The position numbers and the translations under genes were made by a program. A stretch of DNA of 64,000 nucleotides from CAZMVY01 sp964617875 (lineage in GTDB: Bacteria; Planctomycetota; Phycisphaerae; UBA1845; PWPN01): assembly GCA_964617875.1 (NCBI GenBank), contig CAZUAI010000021.1:8760-72759 (forward strand), given 5' to 3'. Shown here in pieces: positions 24,547 through 32,792 of the stretch (its first letter is position 1; each line of letters begins with the position of its first letter). The notes under the pieces are model-generated. The model searched no databases, was not told the DNA's origin, and saw nothing but the letters and a program-made list of their open reading frames with translations.

Positions 24547-26154
24547 GTGGCCACGATGCCGTTCGGCAAGGTCCTGGTCGTTGACGACGACGCGAAGCTC
24601 CAGTTCGTGTTGCGGGCGAACCTGCGTGCGGAGGGATACGAGGTTCTGCTGGCGTCGAACGGGCGGGAGGGCATTGCGGCGGCCCGTCAATCGCACCCCG
24701 ACATCATCATCATGGATGTCTCCATGCCGGAGATGGACGGCGTGGAGGCGATGCGCGAGCTGAAGTCGGACCCCGGCACGAGCGAGATTCCGGTGATCAT
24801 GCTGACCGCGCGTTCGGCGACGGAGGACCTGGTCGTCGGGCTGGAGTGCGGCGCGGACGAGTACATTACGAAGCCGTTCGAGATGGCGGAGCTGATGGCG
24901 CGGCTGCGGTCGCTGCACCGGCTGGCGATTGCGCGGCGCGAACTCTCGGCGGTGAACGACCGGCTGGCGCGGGAGGTCTCGGAGAAGACGCGGCGGCTCG
25001 CGGTGTTGTACCGGTTTGCCCGACGGCTGAACGAGGTCGAGTCGCAGTCGGAGATCCTCGACCTGACCATCGAGGCGGTGCAACAGGCGACGGACGCGCG
25101 GCGGATCAGCGTGCTGCTGCCCGACGCGGACGGGCGGCACCTCCGGTGCGCGCGGGCGGTGGGCCTGCCGCCGGAGATTGCCGACGACCTGCAGATCAAG
25201 GCCGACGAGGGAATCGCCGGCAGCGTCTTCAAGACCCGCAAGACGATCGTCGCGAGCGCCCGGGCCGAGACGGACGGCGGCGGCGAACGCTACTCCAGCG
25301 AGGCGTTCATGAGCGCCCCGCTGGTCTCGACGATGCTGCGGACGCAGGACGAGGTGATCGGCGTCCTCAACGTGACGGAGAAGCCGGACGACACGCCCTT
25401 TTCCGCGGAGGAGGTCGAGTGCATCTGCTCGATCGCGGACATGGCGGCGGTGGGTCTGCACAACCAGATCCGCCGTTCGCGGATCGACAGCTTCGTGCAG
25501 GTGCTGCTGCTGACGATCGGCCGGCTGGCCGAATACCGCGACGAGGAGACGTCGGCGCACCTCGAACGCGTGCAGCGGTACGCGGGGCTCCTGGCCAGGC
25601 GGCTGCAGACGAGCGGCAGGTTCCGCCAGACGATCACCGACGATTTCATCCGCGAGCTGGTGCTGACGACGCCGATGCACGACATCGGGAAGGTCGGCAT
25701 CCCGGACGAGATCCTGCTGAAGGGCGGCCAGCTCACGCCGGACGAGTTCAAGATCATGCGGTCGCACGTGGACATCGGACGGCAGACGCTGGAGTTCGCC
25801 GCGCTCAAGACCGGCCCGATGCGGCTGCTGCAGATGTGCATCGACATCGTGCACGGCCACCACGAGAAGTATGACGGCAGCGGCTACCCGCTGGGGCGCA
25901 AGGGCGACGAGATCCCGCTGGCGGCCCGGATCGTGGCGCTCGCGGACGTGTACGACGCCATCACGAGCCGCCGGCCGTACAAAAAAGCGCAGCCGCACGA
26001 GAAGGCGCTGGCGATCATCCGCTCGGAATCCGGGCGGCACTTCGACCCCGAGGTCGTGCAGGCATTCCTGGATTGCGAGAGCGAGTTCGATCGGATCCGC
26101 GGCGAGACGGCGGCCGAGGCCGAGGCGCCGGAACTCGTCGCGGCGGCCACATAG
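24547..26154 (+). CDS. Response regulator with GAF and HD-GYP domains (c-di-GMP phosphodiesterase)
   Basis: Two-component output protein of 535 residues. Receiver (about 6-120) with Asp57 (IIIMDVSMPEMDG) and Lys in YITKPFE, a coiled linker, a GAF domain (about 155-305), and an HD-GYP domain (about 310-510). The HD-GYP residues look complete: TTPMHDIGKVGIP (His378-Asp379), HGHHEKYDGSGYP (His438-His439) and ALADVYDAITSRRPYK. It should degrade cyclic di-GMP in response to phosphorylation. GTG 24547 is used; ATG 24556 is equally possible. The 280 bases upstream hold no ORF, only short palindromes. Confidence 0.92.
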   Translation: MATMPFGKVLVVDDDAKLQFVLRANLRAEGYEVLLASNGREGIAAARQSHPDIIIMDVSMPEMDGVEAMRELKSDPGTSEIPVIMLTARSATEDLVVGLECGADEYITKPFEMAELMARLRSLHRLAIARRELSAVNDRLAREVSEKTRRLAVLYRFARRLNEVESQSEILDLTIEAVQQATDARRISVLLPDADGRHLRCARAVGLPPEIADDLQIKADEGIAGSVFKTRKTIVASARAETDGGGERYSSEAFMSAPLVSTMLRTQDEVIGVLNVTEKPDDTPFSAEEVECICSIADMAAVGLHNQIRRSRIDSFVQVLLLTIGRLAEYRDEETSAHLERVQRYAGLLARRLQTSGRFRQTITDDFIRELVLTTPMHDIGKVGIPDEILLKGGQLTPDEFKIMRSHVDIGRQTLEFAALKTGPMRLLQMCIDIVHGHHEKYDGSGYPLGRKGDEIPLAARIVALADVYDAITSRRPYKKAQPHEKALAIIRSESGRHFDPEVVQAFLDCESEFDRIRGETAAEAEAPELVAAAT

Positions 26155-26276
26155 CCGAACCGGCGTTCGGCACCGCCGGGAACACTCGTATGGCGAACTG
26201 GCGCCGCAAGGGGCGCGACCGATCGCCGGTATGGCTTCGAGGTGCCGGCCCGGGCCCCGCCGTTTGCCGCAAACGA

Positions 26277-26326
26277 GAGCCCCGGTTCGGAGAACCTGGC
26301 TCGCAGGGTCCTCTGAACCGGGGCTC
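26277..26326. repeat. 12-bp perfect inverted repeat hairpin
   Basis: GAGCCCCGGTTC (26277-26288) and GAACCGGGGCTC (26315-26326) pair perfectly around 26 bases that contain a smaller GGTTC..GAACC pairing. It lies between convergent genes, so it may end both transcripts, or it may be a dispersed palindromic repeat. No T-run. Confidence 0.6.
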
Positions 26327-26363
26327 GCAGTTGGAACATCCCCGTGCGTTCGCCATCGCGGGA

Positions 26364-26532
26364 GAGGGAGAACGCCGCGATTGCGCGGTCGATCCCGGCG
26401 GTGCTGACGTCGAGGTGTGTCACGGCGCGCAGGCACTGCGGGTCTGAGGCGCTGAGCCACACGCCCTCGGCACGGAGCCGGTCGTGGAGTTCCGCGGCCG
26501 TGCAGACGTTCGGGGCGCCGTCGAGGTGCATG
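26364..26532 (-). pseudogene. C-terminal remnant of a low-specificity L-threonine aldolase gene
   Basis: About 55 residues read as the end of a threonine aldolase: TAAELHDRLRAEGVWLSAS then CLRAVTHLDVSTAGIDRAI, the (R)xVTHLDV signature of the family C-terminus. The catalytic PLP domain is absent: upstream sequence runs straight into the stop of the ThuA-family gene at 26536. The frame then stays open past the expected end into unrelated sequence. It looks like a leftover of deletion or rearrangement. The call rests on memory of the family motif. Confidence 0.5.
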
Positions 26533-26535
26533 GCC

Positions 26536-29500
26536 TTATCTCGCTCCATCTGCCCACGCCTTCCATGCCTGTTCGATCGCGGCGGGATCCGCCCGGCCGG
26601 CGTGGACCAGGATGCGATACCGCAGCGTCAGCGTGTTGCCCGCCGGCAGCGTGTACGGCTCGCTCCAGAGCGGGGCGGGGCTGAAGTACACGAACGGCGT
26701 CCTGGCATCCACGATGTTGTGCCACTGTGACGGGTATCGCAGGTTCGACGGATGGTCGAGGATCGCGATGCCGGCCGGCTGCCCGACGCCGGGCGTGAAG
26801 CTGAGGTCGGCCCAGCGGGCCCGTTGGCCGTGCGTGTTCTTCGTCACACCGCCGCAGTCGCCGTCCTTGCGGCCCTCGCTGTCGACGAGCAGCGGGGAGC
26901 GGCAGTCCCTGGCAAACCGCACGGACAGGCCGGCGTAGCCGCCGCCCGCCGTCCCGCCCTTGAGGTGAACGTCCTCGGGACCGGCGGTGAACGTCGCATC
27001 CCAGTCGATCACATAGCCGCCGTCCTTGTCCGGCGGGCTGATCTCGATGACCCGCTTCTCCGTCAGCACGGGCGGCAGGCCCGGCGGGTGGTAGCTCAAC
27101 TCCATCTCGATGCGGGCACCGAAGTCGTCGCCGGGCGTTCCGCTGTAGCTGGTGATCTCGGTCTCGCCGTTCGGCGCCTGCGGCGTCGGCTCCGCCCAGT
27201 AATCGACACCGTTGATGTCTTTCCATGCGAACCAGAGGGCCCGGTGGTGCGGGTGGTCCGGCGGGGCCAGCCAGACCAGCTCGGTGCCGTCGGTGAGGTT
27301 CACCGGGTGGAAGAACGGCCGCGAGAGATCGTTGCCGAAATGGAGCTGCCAGACGATCCGATCGCCCCGCATGAGTGCAATCTCGCTGTCGGTCCGCCGC
27401 CACGCGAACGAGGCCGGCGCCGAGGGGGGCGGCGCGAGAACCGCGGCGTCGGCCTCGGACACGTCGTAGATCTCCAGTTCGCGGATGCCGGGCGAGCCGC
27501 CGTAGCAGCCGGTGATGCGAAGCTCGAGCGCCTTGCACTTCGTCCGGGGGAACGCGAAGAAGACCTCGTTCGTGTCCTGCGCGTACTCGGCATTCCGCAC
27601 GCTCCTGACGACCTTGTCGTCGCAGAGGATGTCGAAGTCCCTGGGGCTGTACGAGCGGTAGGCGTGGCCCCTGATGCTGACGGCGGACACATCCGTCGGC
27701 TGCTTGAACGTGACGACGAGGCGGTAGAGCGGCTGGTTGTCGGTCTCGTCCCAGAACGTGTCGGGGTTGCCGTCGATGGCGGCCTGGTCCGGCCCCGAGG
27801 CGCCGTCGGCGTCAAGGCCGTCGGGGCTGCTCGCCGTGGCGTCGAGGGCGAGGTTCGTCGGCTTGATCGCCTTTCGCAGGACGGCGTCGGCCTGCTGCTT
27901 CAGGTCCGGCGCATCGCACATCGGCAGGATCTTCCGCATCGCGGCGGCGACATCCGCCTTGTCCGTATTGACGAGGACGGACGCCGCCTGCACGGCGACG
28001 CGGCAGGCATCATCCCGCAGGTCGGGCCGATCGGCGTAACCGAGCGCCATCCGCATCGTCGCCGGCGAGGGGTTGCGGGCGAGCAGTTGCAGGAGCCGCT
28101 GCCGCTGGGCCGCCGGGAGGTCGAGCCCCATCGCCAGGTCAACACACTCCGTGACCTTCTCGGGCGATTCGTCGATCGCCCGGGCGCACAGGTTCACGAC
28201 GGCAACGGCCAGGAGGCTCCGCGCCGGCTCGGCGGCCGCGTGCCGCGCCAGGGCCAGCACGTCCGGAAGCGGCTCCGACGTCGGCCACGCGCCAAGGACG
28301 CGGACGGCGCGGAACTGTGTGCCCGCATCGCCGCTCCGGAGGGCCTGGCGCCATTTCGCGAGCAGTTGCGCCGGCAAGCCGGCACCCTTTCCGGCCGACA
28401 GCTCCTGCAGAATCTGCGCCGCCATCCGCTGCGCCGCGGGGTCTTCGTCGGCGAGAGCGTCTTCCACGCACGACAGACCCTTCGCCGCATCCGCGCGGAG
28501 CAGACCGCGCAACGCGGCCGCGCGGCACGCCAGGGTCTCCTTCGGCGTCAGCATGCGCTGGCAGGCGTCGGCCGCCGGCTTCGCCTCGCCGGCCGCCAGC
28601 AGCGCGTCGGCGCACCGCAAGTACGCGTCGGCGACGGCCGGCCGCGCGGCGGGGGTCACCTTGTTCATCGCGGCATCGAGGGCCTGCATGGCGTTCGCGT
28701 CGGCGATCCTGCCGAGCGCCGCCGCGGCGGCCGTGGCGACCTCCGCGTCGGCGTCGCTCAGCAGCGGGGCGAGAAGCCCCACGGCCGCCGCGTCCGCCCG
28801 GTTGCCGATGGAATTGATGACGCCGATCCTGGGCCTGCCCTGCATCGCCGGCAGGGCGTCGCGGAGGGCCCTGGCGGCGTCCGGGCCGGGGATCCGGTCC
28901 AGGGCGTAGCAGGCCATCGTGCTGGTTCGCTCATCGGCCACGAGCGGCGCGATCGCCGGCACCTGGCCCGGCGTGCCGATCAGGGCGAGTTGCCTGCAGA
29001 AGAACGCCTTGGCCTCCGGCGTCCCGCAGGCGGCGATCGTGTCGCCGAGCTTCGCGGCGAGCTGTGCGCGATGCGCGAGGCCGGCCGGGTCCGTGCGCGA
29101 GGCCGCGTCGATCACGAGCTGCTCGACCGTGAAGAGCGGCTCGCGGGTCCGGCCGAAGGCATATCCGGCGGCGGCGTTCAGGGCGGCGTCGAGGTCCACG
29201 CCGACGACGGACGCGGCGGCGGCGCTGGTCGGCCAGTTCGGCGGAAGCGGGATCGTCACCCGGCCGGTCGCGGCCCACTCGGTGCTGCGGAGCATGATCG
29301 TCTGCCAGGCGATGTTCCGCATCGTGGCCACGTCGTGACCAAGCAGGAAGTTGACGCCGCGGCCCTTGCCGAGTTGCGTGGTGATCAGCATCGGCTCCCA
29401 CTTGCCGGTGCCGTGCCAGTCGGGCGCGGCGAACGCCTTTGCGTGCGTCCGGAAGTCCGACTTGCTCATTTTGGCCATGTTCTGGTACAGCTCGTCGGTG

Positions 29501-30024
29501 ATCCAGAAATCCGCCATGCCCTGCGTGATCGGGCTGGGGGCATCGCCGATGACGACCTTGAACGTGTGGTAGGCGGTGTGGCTGGTGTGGTCCCACTTCC
29601 AGGTGAGACCGGAGATCTCCTGGAAGTCCTCCCAGTCGTTGCAGGCGGCGCAGGCGGCGTGAAACGAGACCATGCCCTTGCCGCCGCGGATCGCGTCGCC
29701 GAAGGCCTTGCGGCCCTCAGGCGTCCAGGGCCCGCCCGTCATCACCGGGTGGCACGTCCAATTGCTCACGATCACGTCGCACGGGGCGAACGTGGCGGCG
29801 GTGACCTTCGTCACGTCGTTGACGACCCCGACGACCCTGAACCGCCCCGACTCGTTGTACATCCGTTCGAGGAAGGGCGTGGTCGCCTTCCAGTCGTGGA
29901 CGTTGGCGCCGCTCAGGATCGTCACGCGGATGGGCTGCGCAGGGCCGCACCCACCCGACGCCGCCGCAAGCCCCATCAGGCATAGCGCCGCCGCCAGTCT
30001 CATCCTGCGTACGGTGAACGTCAT
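26536..30024 (-). CDS. ThuA - HEAT repeat - F5/8-type C - PmoA-like multidomain secreted protein
   Basis: Very large exported protein of 1162 residues, probably a lipoprotein (signal ending in AAASGGCG). Domains in order: ThuA-like (about 30-270; SGANVHDW, SFHAACAACNDWEDFQEISG), an HEAT-repeat array (about 320-750), a discoidin/F5-8 type C carbohydrate-binding domain (about 775-880; IDGNPDTFWDETDNQPLYRL), and a PmoA/DUF6807-type domain (about 900-1160; HPHHRALWFAWKDINGVDYW). GGGAG 8 bases before ATG 30024 supports this start. It is last in a four-gene carbohydrate cluster. ThuA relatives act on or bind sugars, but activity here is unproven. Confidence 0.88.
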   Translation of the reverse strand: MTFTVRRMRLAAALCLMGLAAASGGCGPAQPIRVTILSGANVHDWKATTPFLERMYNESGRFRVVGVVNDVTKVTAATFAPCDVIVSNWTCHPVMTGGPWTPEGRKAFGDAIRGGKGMVSFHAACAACNDWEDFQEISGLTWKWDHTSHTAYHTFKVVIGDAPSPITQGMADFWITDELYQNMAKMSKSDFRTHAKAFAAPDWHGTGKWEPMLITTQLGKGRGVNFLLGHDVATMRNIAWQTIMLRSTEWAATGRVTIPLPPNWPTSAAAASVVGVDLDAALNAAAGYAFGRTREPLFTVEQLVIDAASRTDPAGLAHRAQLAAKLGDTIAACGTPEAKAFFCRQLALIGTPGQVPAIAPLVADERTSTMACYALDRIPGPDAARALRDALPAMQGRPRIGVINSIGNRADAAAVGLLAPLLSDADAEVATAAAAALGRIADANAMQALDAAMNKVTPAARPAVADAYLRCADALLAAGEAKPAADACQRMLTPKETLACRAAALRGLLRADAAKGLSCVEDALADEDPAAQRMAAQILQELSAGKGAGLPAQLLAKWRQALRSGDAGTQFRAVRVLGAWPTSEPLPDVLALARHAAAEPARSLLAVAVVNLCARAIDESPEKVTECVDLAMGLDLPAAQRQRLLQLLARNPSPATMRMALGYADRPDLRDDACRVAVQAASVLVNTDKADVAAAMRKILPMCDAPDLKQQADAVLRKAIKPTNLALDATASSPDGLDADGASGPDQAAIDGNPDTFWDETDNQPLYRLVVTFKQPTDVSAVSIRGHAYRSYSPRDFDILCDDKVVRSVRNAEYAQDTNEVFFAFPRTKCKALELRITGCYGGSPGIRELEIYDVSEADAAVLAPPPSAPASFAWRRTDSEIALMRGDRIVWQLHFGNDLSRPFFHPVNLTDGTELVWLAPPDHPHHRALWFAWKDINGVDYWAEPTPQAPNGETEITSYSGTPGDDFGARIEMELSYHPPGLPPVLTEKRVIEISPPDKDGGYVIDWDATFTAGPEDVHLKGGTAGGGYAGLSVRFARDCRSPLLVDSEGRKDGDCGGVTKNTHGQRARWADLSFTPGVGQPAGIAILDHPSNLRYPSQWHNIVDARTPFVYFSPAPLWSEPYTLPAGNTLTLRYRILVHAGRADPAAIEQAWKAWADGAR

Positions 30025-30093
30025 GCTCGCGACTCCCTTGCTGTGTTCCCCCGCTGCTGTCCCATCTCTCACTTCATCGCTCCGCCGCTTCCC

Positions 30094-31413
30094 TCACAGA
30101 CGCCACGGCGCCCGCATCGCGCGGCTCATCCGGGCATCGGCCTCCGGGTCGTTGACGAACCGCTCCTTCGCCGGGTCCCACCGCAGCTTGCGGCCGAGGT
30201 GAACGGCGAGCCAGCTCAGGTGGCAGACGGTGTCCGACCGCACCGCCACGTCGATGTTGCAGATCGGCGGGCGGCGGGTCTTCACGCAGTCGATCAGGTT
30301 CCGCTGGTGATTCGTGCTGACCGGCAGGTGGATCTCGTTCGGGCCGATCTTTTCCTGGAGCACGGCGGCGGGCTCGGCGACGATCCGGCTGCGATCCACG
30401 TGGATCCAGCCCTGCGTACCCTCGAAGCGGATGCCGTGCGCGTTCGGCCCGCCGTCGCTGGTGAAGTGCATCACCACGCCGTTGGCATAGGTGAGGCGGC
30501 AATCCCAGTTCAGCGGGTTATCGCACAGGCTGTCGTTCGACGGGAAGACGGCGGAACCCTCGATCTCGGTGGGGCCGCTGAGTTCCGTGCCGTTGCCCCA
30601 CTGGGCGATGTCCACGTGGTGGATGCCCCAGCCGGCGATGTAGCCGAGCGAGTAGTCGCTGATGTGGAACCAGTACGGGCTGATGACGCGCTTCGGCGTG
30701 TACGGCGCCCACGGGGCGGGGCCGAGCCACATGTCGTAGTCGAAGCCCTCGGGCACGGGCGCGGGCGTGTAGGTGACCTCGCCCGTCCGCTGGTCCGCGC
30801 CGACGGGGGCCGAGACCCGGATCGTGTGCAGCTTGCCGATGCGGCCGTTCTGCACCAGCTCACACGCCTGGCGGAACTGCGGCGACGACCGCTGCTGCGT
30901 ACCGAACTGGAAGAGCCGGCCGTAGCGGTGGCAGTCGGTGCGGAGCGTCAGGATCTCCCGCATGCTCATGCCGAGCGGCTTCTCGACGTACACGTCCTTG
31001 CCGGCCCGCACGGCGGCGAGGGCGTGCGGGACGTGCCACTGGTCGGTCGTGGCGACCTGCACGACATCGATGTCGTCGCGGGCGACGAGTTCGCGGAAGT
31101 CGTTGTACGCGTCACAGCTGTCCTTGCCGTAGTACTCGCGTACGCGCTGCCGGGCGGCCTCGCGGCGGTCGGTCTTGGGGTCGCAGACGGCGACGACCTG
31201 CACGTCGGGCAGGGCGAGCATGAGGTTCATGTCGAAGGTGCCCATCCCGCCCATGCCGATGCAGCCGACGGTGATGCGGTTGCTCGGGGCGACGGCGCCA
31301 GCCTTGCCCAGTGCCGACGAGGGCACGACATACGGGAACGCCACGGCGGCCGCGGCGGCCCCGGCGGCGTCGCGGAGGAACCGGCGGCGGCCCGTTCGAA
31401 CAGGATTCTTCAT
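30094..31413 (-). CDS. Tat-exported Gfo/Idh/MocA family oxidoreductase
   Basis: Sugar dehydrogenase-like protein of 439 residues. The twin-arginine signal (TGRRRFLRDAAGAAAAAVAF) is followed by a Rossmann motif CIGMGGMGTFD, the EKP motif (YVEKPLGM) and the YDMWLGPAPW/IAGWGIHHVD segment typical of planctomycete members. The ATG at 31413 has AGAGG 8 bases upstream; the longer frame to 31488 lacks support. It lies between the GH172 gene and the ThuA giant, 69 bases from the latter, which suggests a shared sugar-processing pathway. Confidence 0.92.
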   Translation of the reverse strand: MKNPVRTGRRRFLRDAAGAAAAAVAFPYVVPSSALGKAGAVAPSNRITVGCIGMGGMGTFDMNLMLALPDVQVVAVCDPKTDRREAARQRVREYYGKDSCDAYNDFRELVARDDIDVVQVATTDQWHVPHALAAVRAGKDVYVEKPLGMSMREILTLRTDCHRYGRLFQFGTQQRSSPQFRQACELVQNGRIGKLHTIRVSAPVGADQRTGEVTYTPAPVPEGFDYDMWLGPAPWAPYTPKRVISPYWFHISDYSLGYIAGWGIHHVDIAQWGNGTELSGPTEIEGSAVFPSNDSLCDNPLNWDCRLTYANGVVMHFTSDGGPNAHGIRFEGTQGWIHVDRSRIVAEPAAVLQEKIGPNEIHLPVSTNHQRNLIDCVKTRRPPICNIDVAVRSDTVCHLSWLAVHLGRKLRWDPAKERFVNDPEADARMSRAMRAPWRL

Positions 31414-31521
31414 GGCAGATGCCTCTGCAACAATCCGATGGCACCCGCAGCGGGTGCCCTTCTCACTTTTCCACGCGCCCGATTCCACGCGTTTCCGGCG
31501 TCGCGGTGCGCAGCACGGGGG

Positions 31522-32679
31522 TCACTTCTTCTCCTTCGCCGGCTCGATCAGGTTCGCGATTCGCGCCTCGCGGTCGGGCAGCGCCGGGAACGTGTTGTGC
31601 GGCTCCTGCTGATACCAGAACGCCGTGCTGCACCAGTCGTCGCTCCGCTCGAACAGGCCGTTGTTCCAGCCGATCTGCTGGATGGTGACCTTGAGGCTCT
31701 TGCGGAAGCGGACGGGGTCGAGCACGTGCCAGCGGTACATCGACACGCACGCCTCCTTGAAGAAGTCGTTCTTGGCCATGAACGTGCACCCGTGGTACGG
31801 CGTCTGGTAGAGCAGCATGCCCCAGCCAGCGTTGAAGTAGTCCTCGGCGCCCGTGCCGCAGATCGTCGGGTAGTCGGTGTCGCCGTCCATGTACATCTTG
31901 AGTTCGCCCTCGCCCCACCAGTGCGGCCCGAGCGCGCGGACGCCGAGGACCGTGCCGACGTACATGCCGGGACCGCGGACGTTGTCCACGATGACGTAGT
32001 CCTGCTTCTCGATCGTCGGATTCTGACGGCGGAACTGGACGTGGAAGCGGCCGGCGTTGGCCGGCAGCTTCGAGAGCAGTTCGTAGTCGATCTGGAAGAA
32101 GAACGAGCGGCTGGGCTCGCCGGTGTCGTTCTGGACGGTGATCCTGGCGTGCGTGTCGAACGGCATCGGGAAGAAGGCGTTGAAGGCGCGGCCGTTCGGC
32201 GCGGTCGTCCAGGCGGAACTCATGTGCGTCGGGTTGCCCTTGTCGTCGCAGGCGACGCGGCCGTGGGCCGTGCCGAAGAAGTCGCCGAGGGGCACCTCGA
32301 CGGACGGGTCCTTCTCGCTGTCCCAGTACATCCGCAGGATGTGGTTGCGGAGGTGGTTGGGCGAGCGGTCCGGGATGGTGATCCAGATGTGGCGGATCAC
32401 GCCGGGGCCGTCGACGTCCATGAGCGTCTCGGTCGCACCGGCCGGGATCTTCTCGATGCAGGGGGAGCCCTTGCGGCCGCCTTTCGCCTTGCCGCCGGCG
32501 CCGGGGGCGCCGGTCCTGTTTTCCCACGTGATGGCGCGGCCGACGCCGTCCGTGAGCAGCGGCATGTCCGGCGCCGCAAACAGGGCCGAGGACGCCTCCT
32601 CGCCGAACACCGTGCCCGCAAGAGCGCCGGTCAACAAGACGCTCGCCACGAACGCTCCGAGGATTCCTGCTCGAGTCAT
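31522..32679 (-). CDS. DUF2961/GH172-family glycoside hydrolase, secreted
   Basis: Predicted exported hydrolase of 385 residues with a signal peptide (about 1-26). The family core is clear: DVDGPGVIRHIWITIP, LRNHILRMYWDSEKDPSVEVPLGDFFG, and GTGAEDYFNAGWG with the putative catalytic acids. Characterised GH172 members act on fructofuranose or arabinofuranose linkages; which sugar is used here is not known. AAAGGA precedes the ATG at 32679. Second gene of the carbohydrate cluster. Confidence 0.88.
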   Translation of the reverse strand: MTRAGILGAFVASVLLTGALAGTVFGEEASSALFAAPDMPLLTDGVGRAITWENRTGAPGAGGKAKGGRKGSPCIEKIPAGATETLMDVDGPGVIRHIWITIPDRSPNHLRNHILRMYWDSEKDPSVEVPLGDFFGTAHGRVACDDKGNPTHMSSAWTTAPNGRAFNAFFPMPFDTHARITVQNDTGEPSRSFFFQIDYELLSKLPANAGRFHVQFRRQNPTIEKQDYVIVDNVRGPGMYVGTVLGVRALGPHWWGEGELKMYMDGDTDYPTICGTGAEDYFNAGWGMLLYQTPYHGCTFMAKNDFFKEACVSMYRWHVLDPVRFRKSLKVTIQQIGWNNGLFERSDDWCSTAFWYQQEPHNTFPALPDREARIANLIEPAKEKK

Positions 32680-32792
32680 CTCCTGTCCTTTCTGTGCAGA
32701 AAGCCCACAAGTCCTCGACCCACGCGGTGCGACGGACCGGCACGGATTATCTGCGGCAGGCGGTCCACGGGCAAGGTCGCGGCCGCATTCGG

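Noticed and set aside
25884..26360. Continuation of the threonine aldolase frame to 25884 as a full gene
   Set aside because: Beyond about 26364 the sequence shows no family similarity and runs antisense into the HD-GYP gene.
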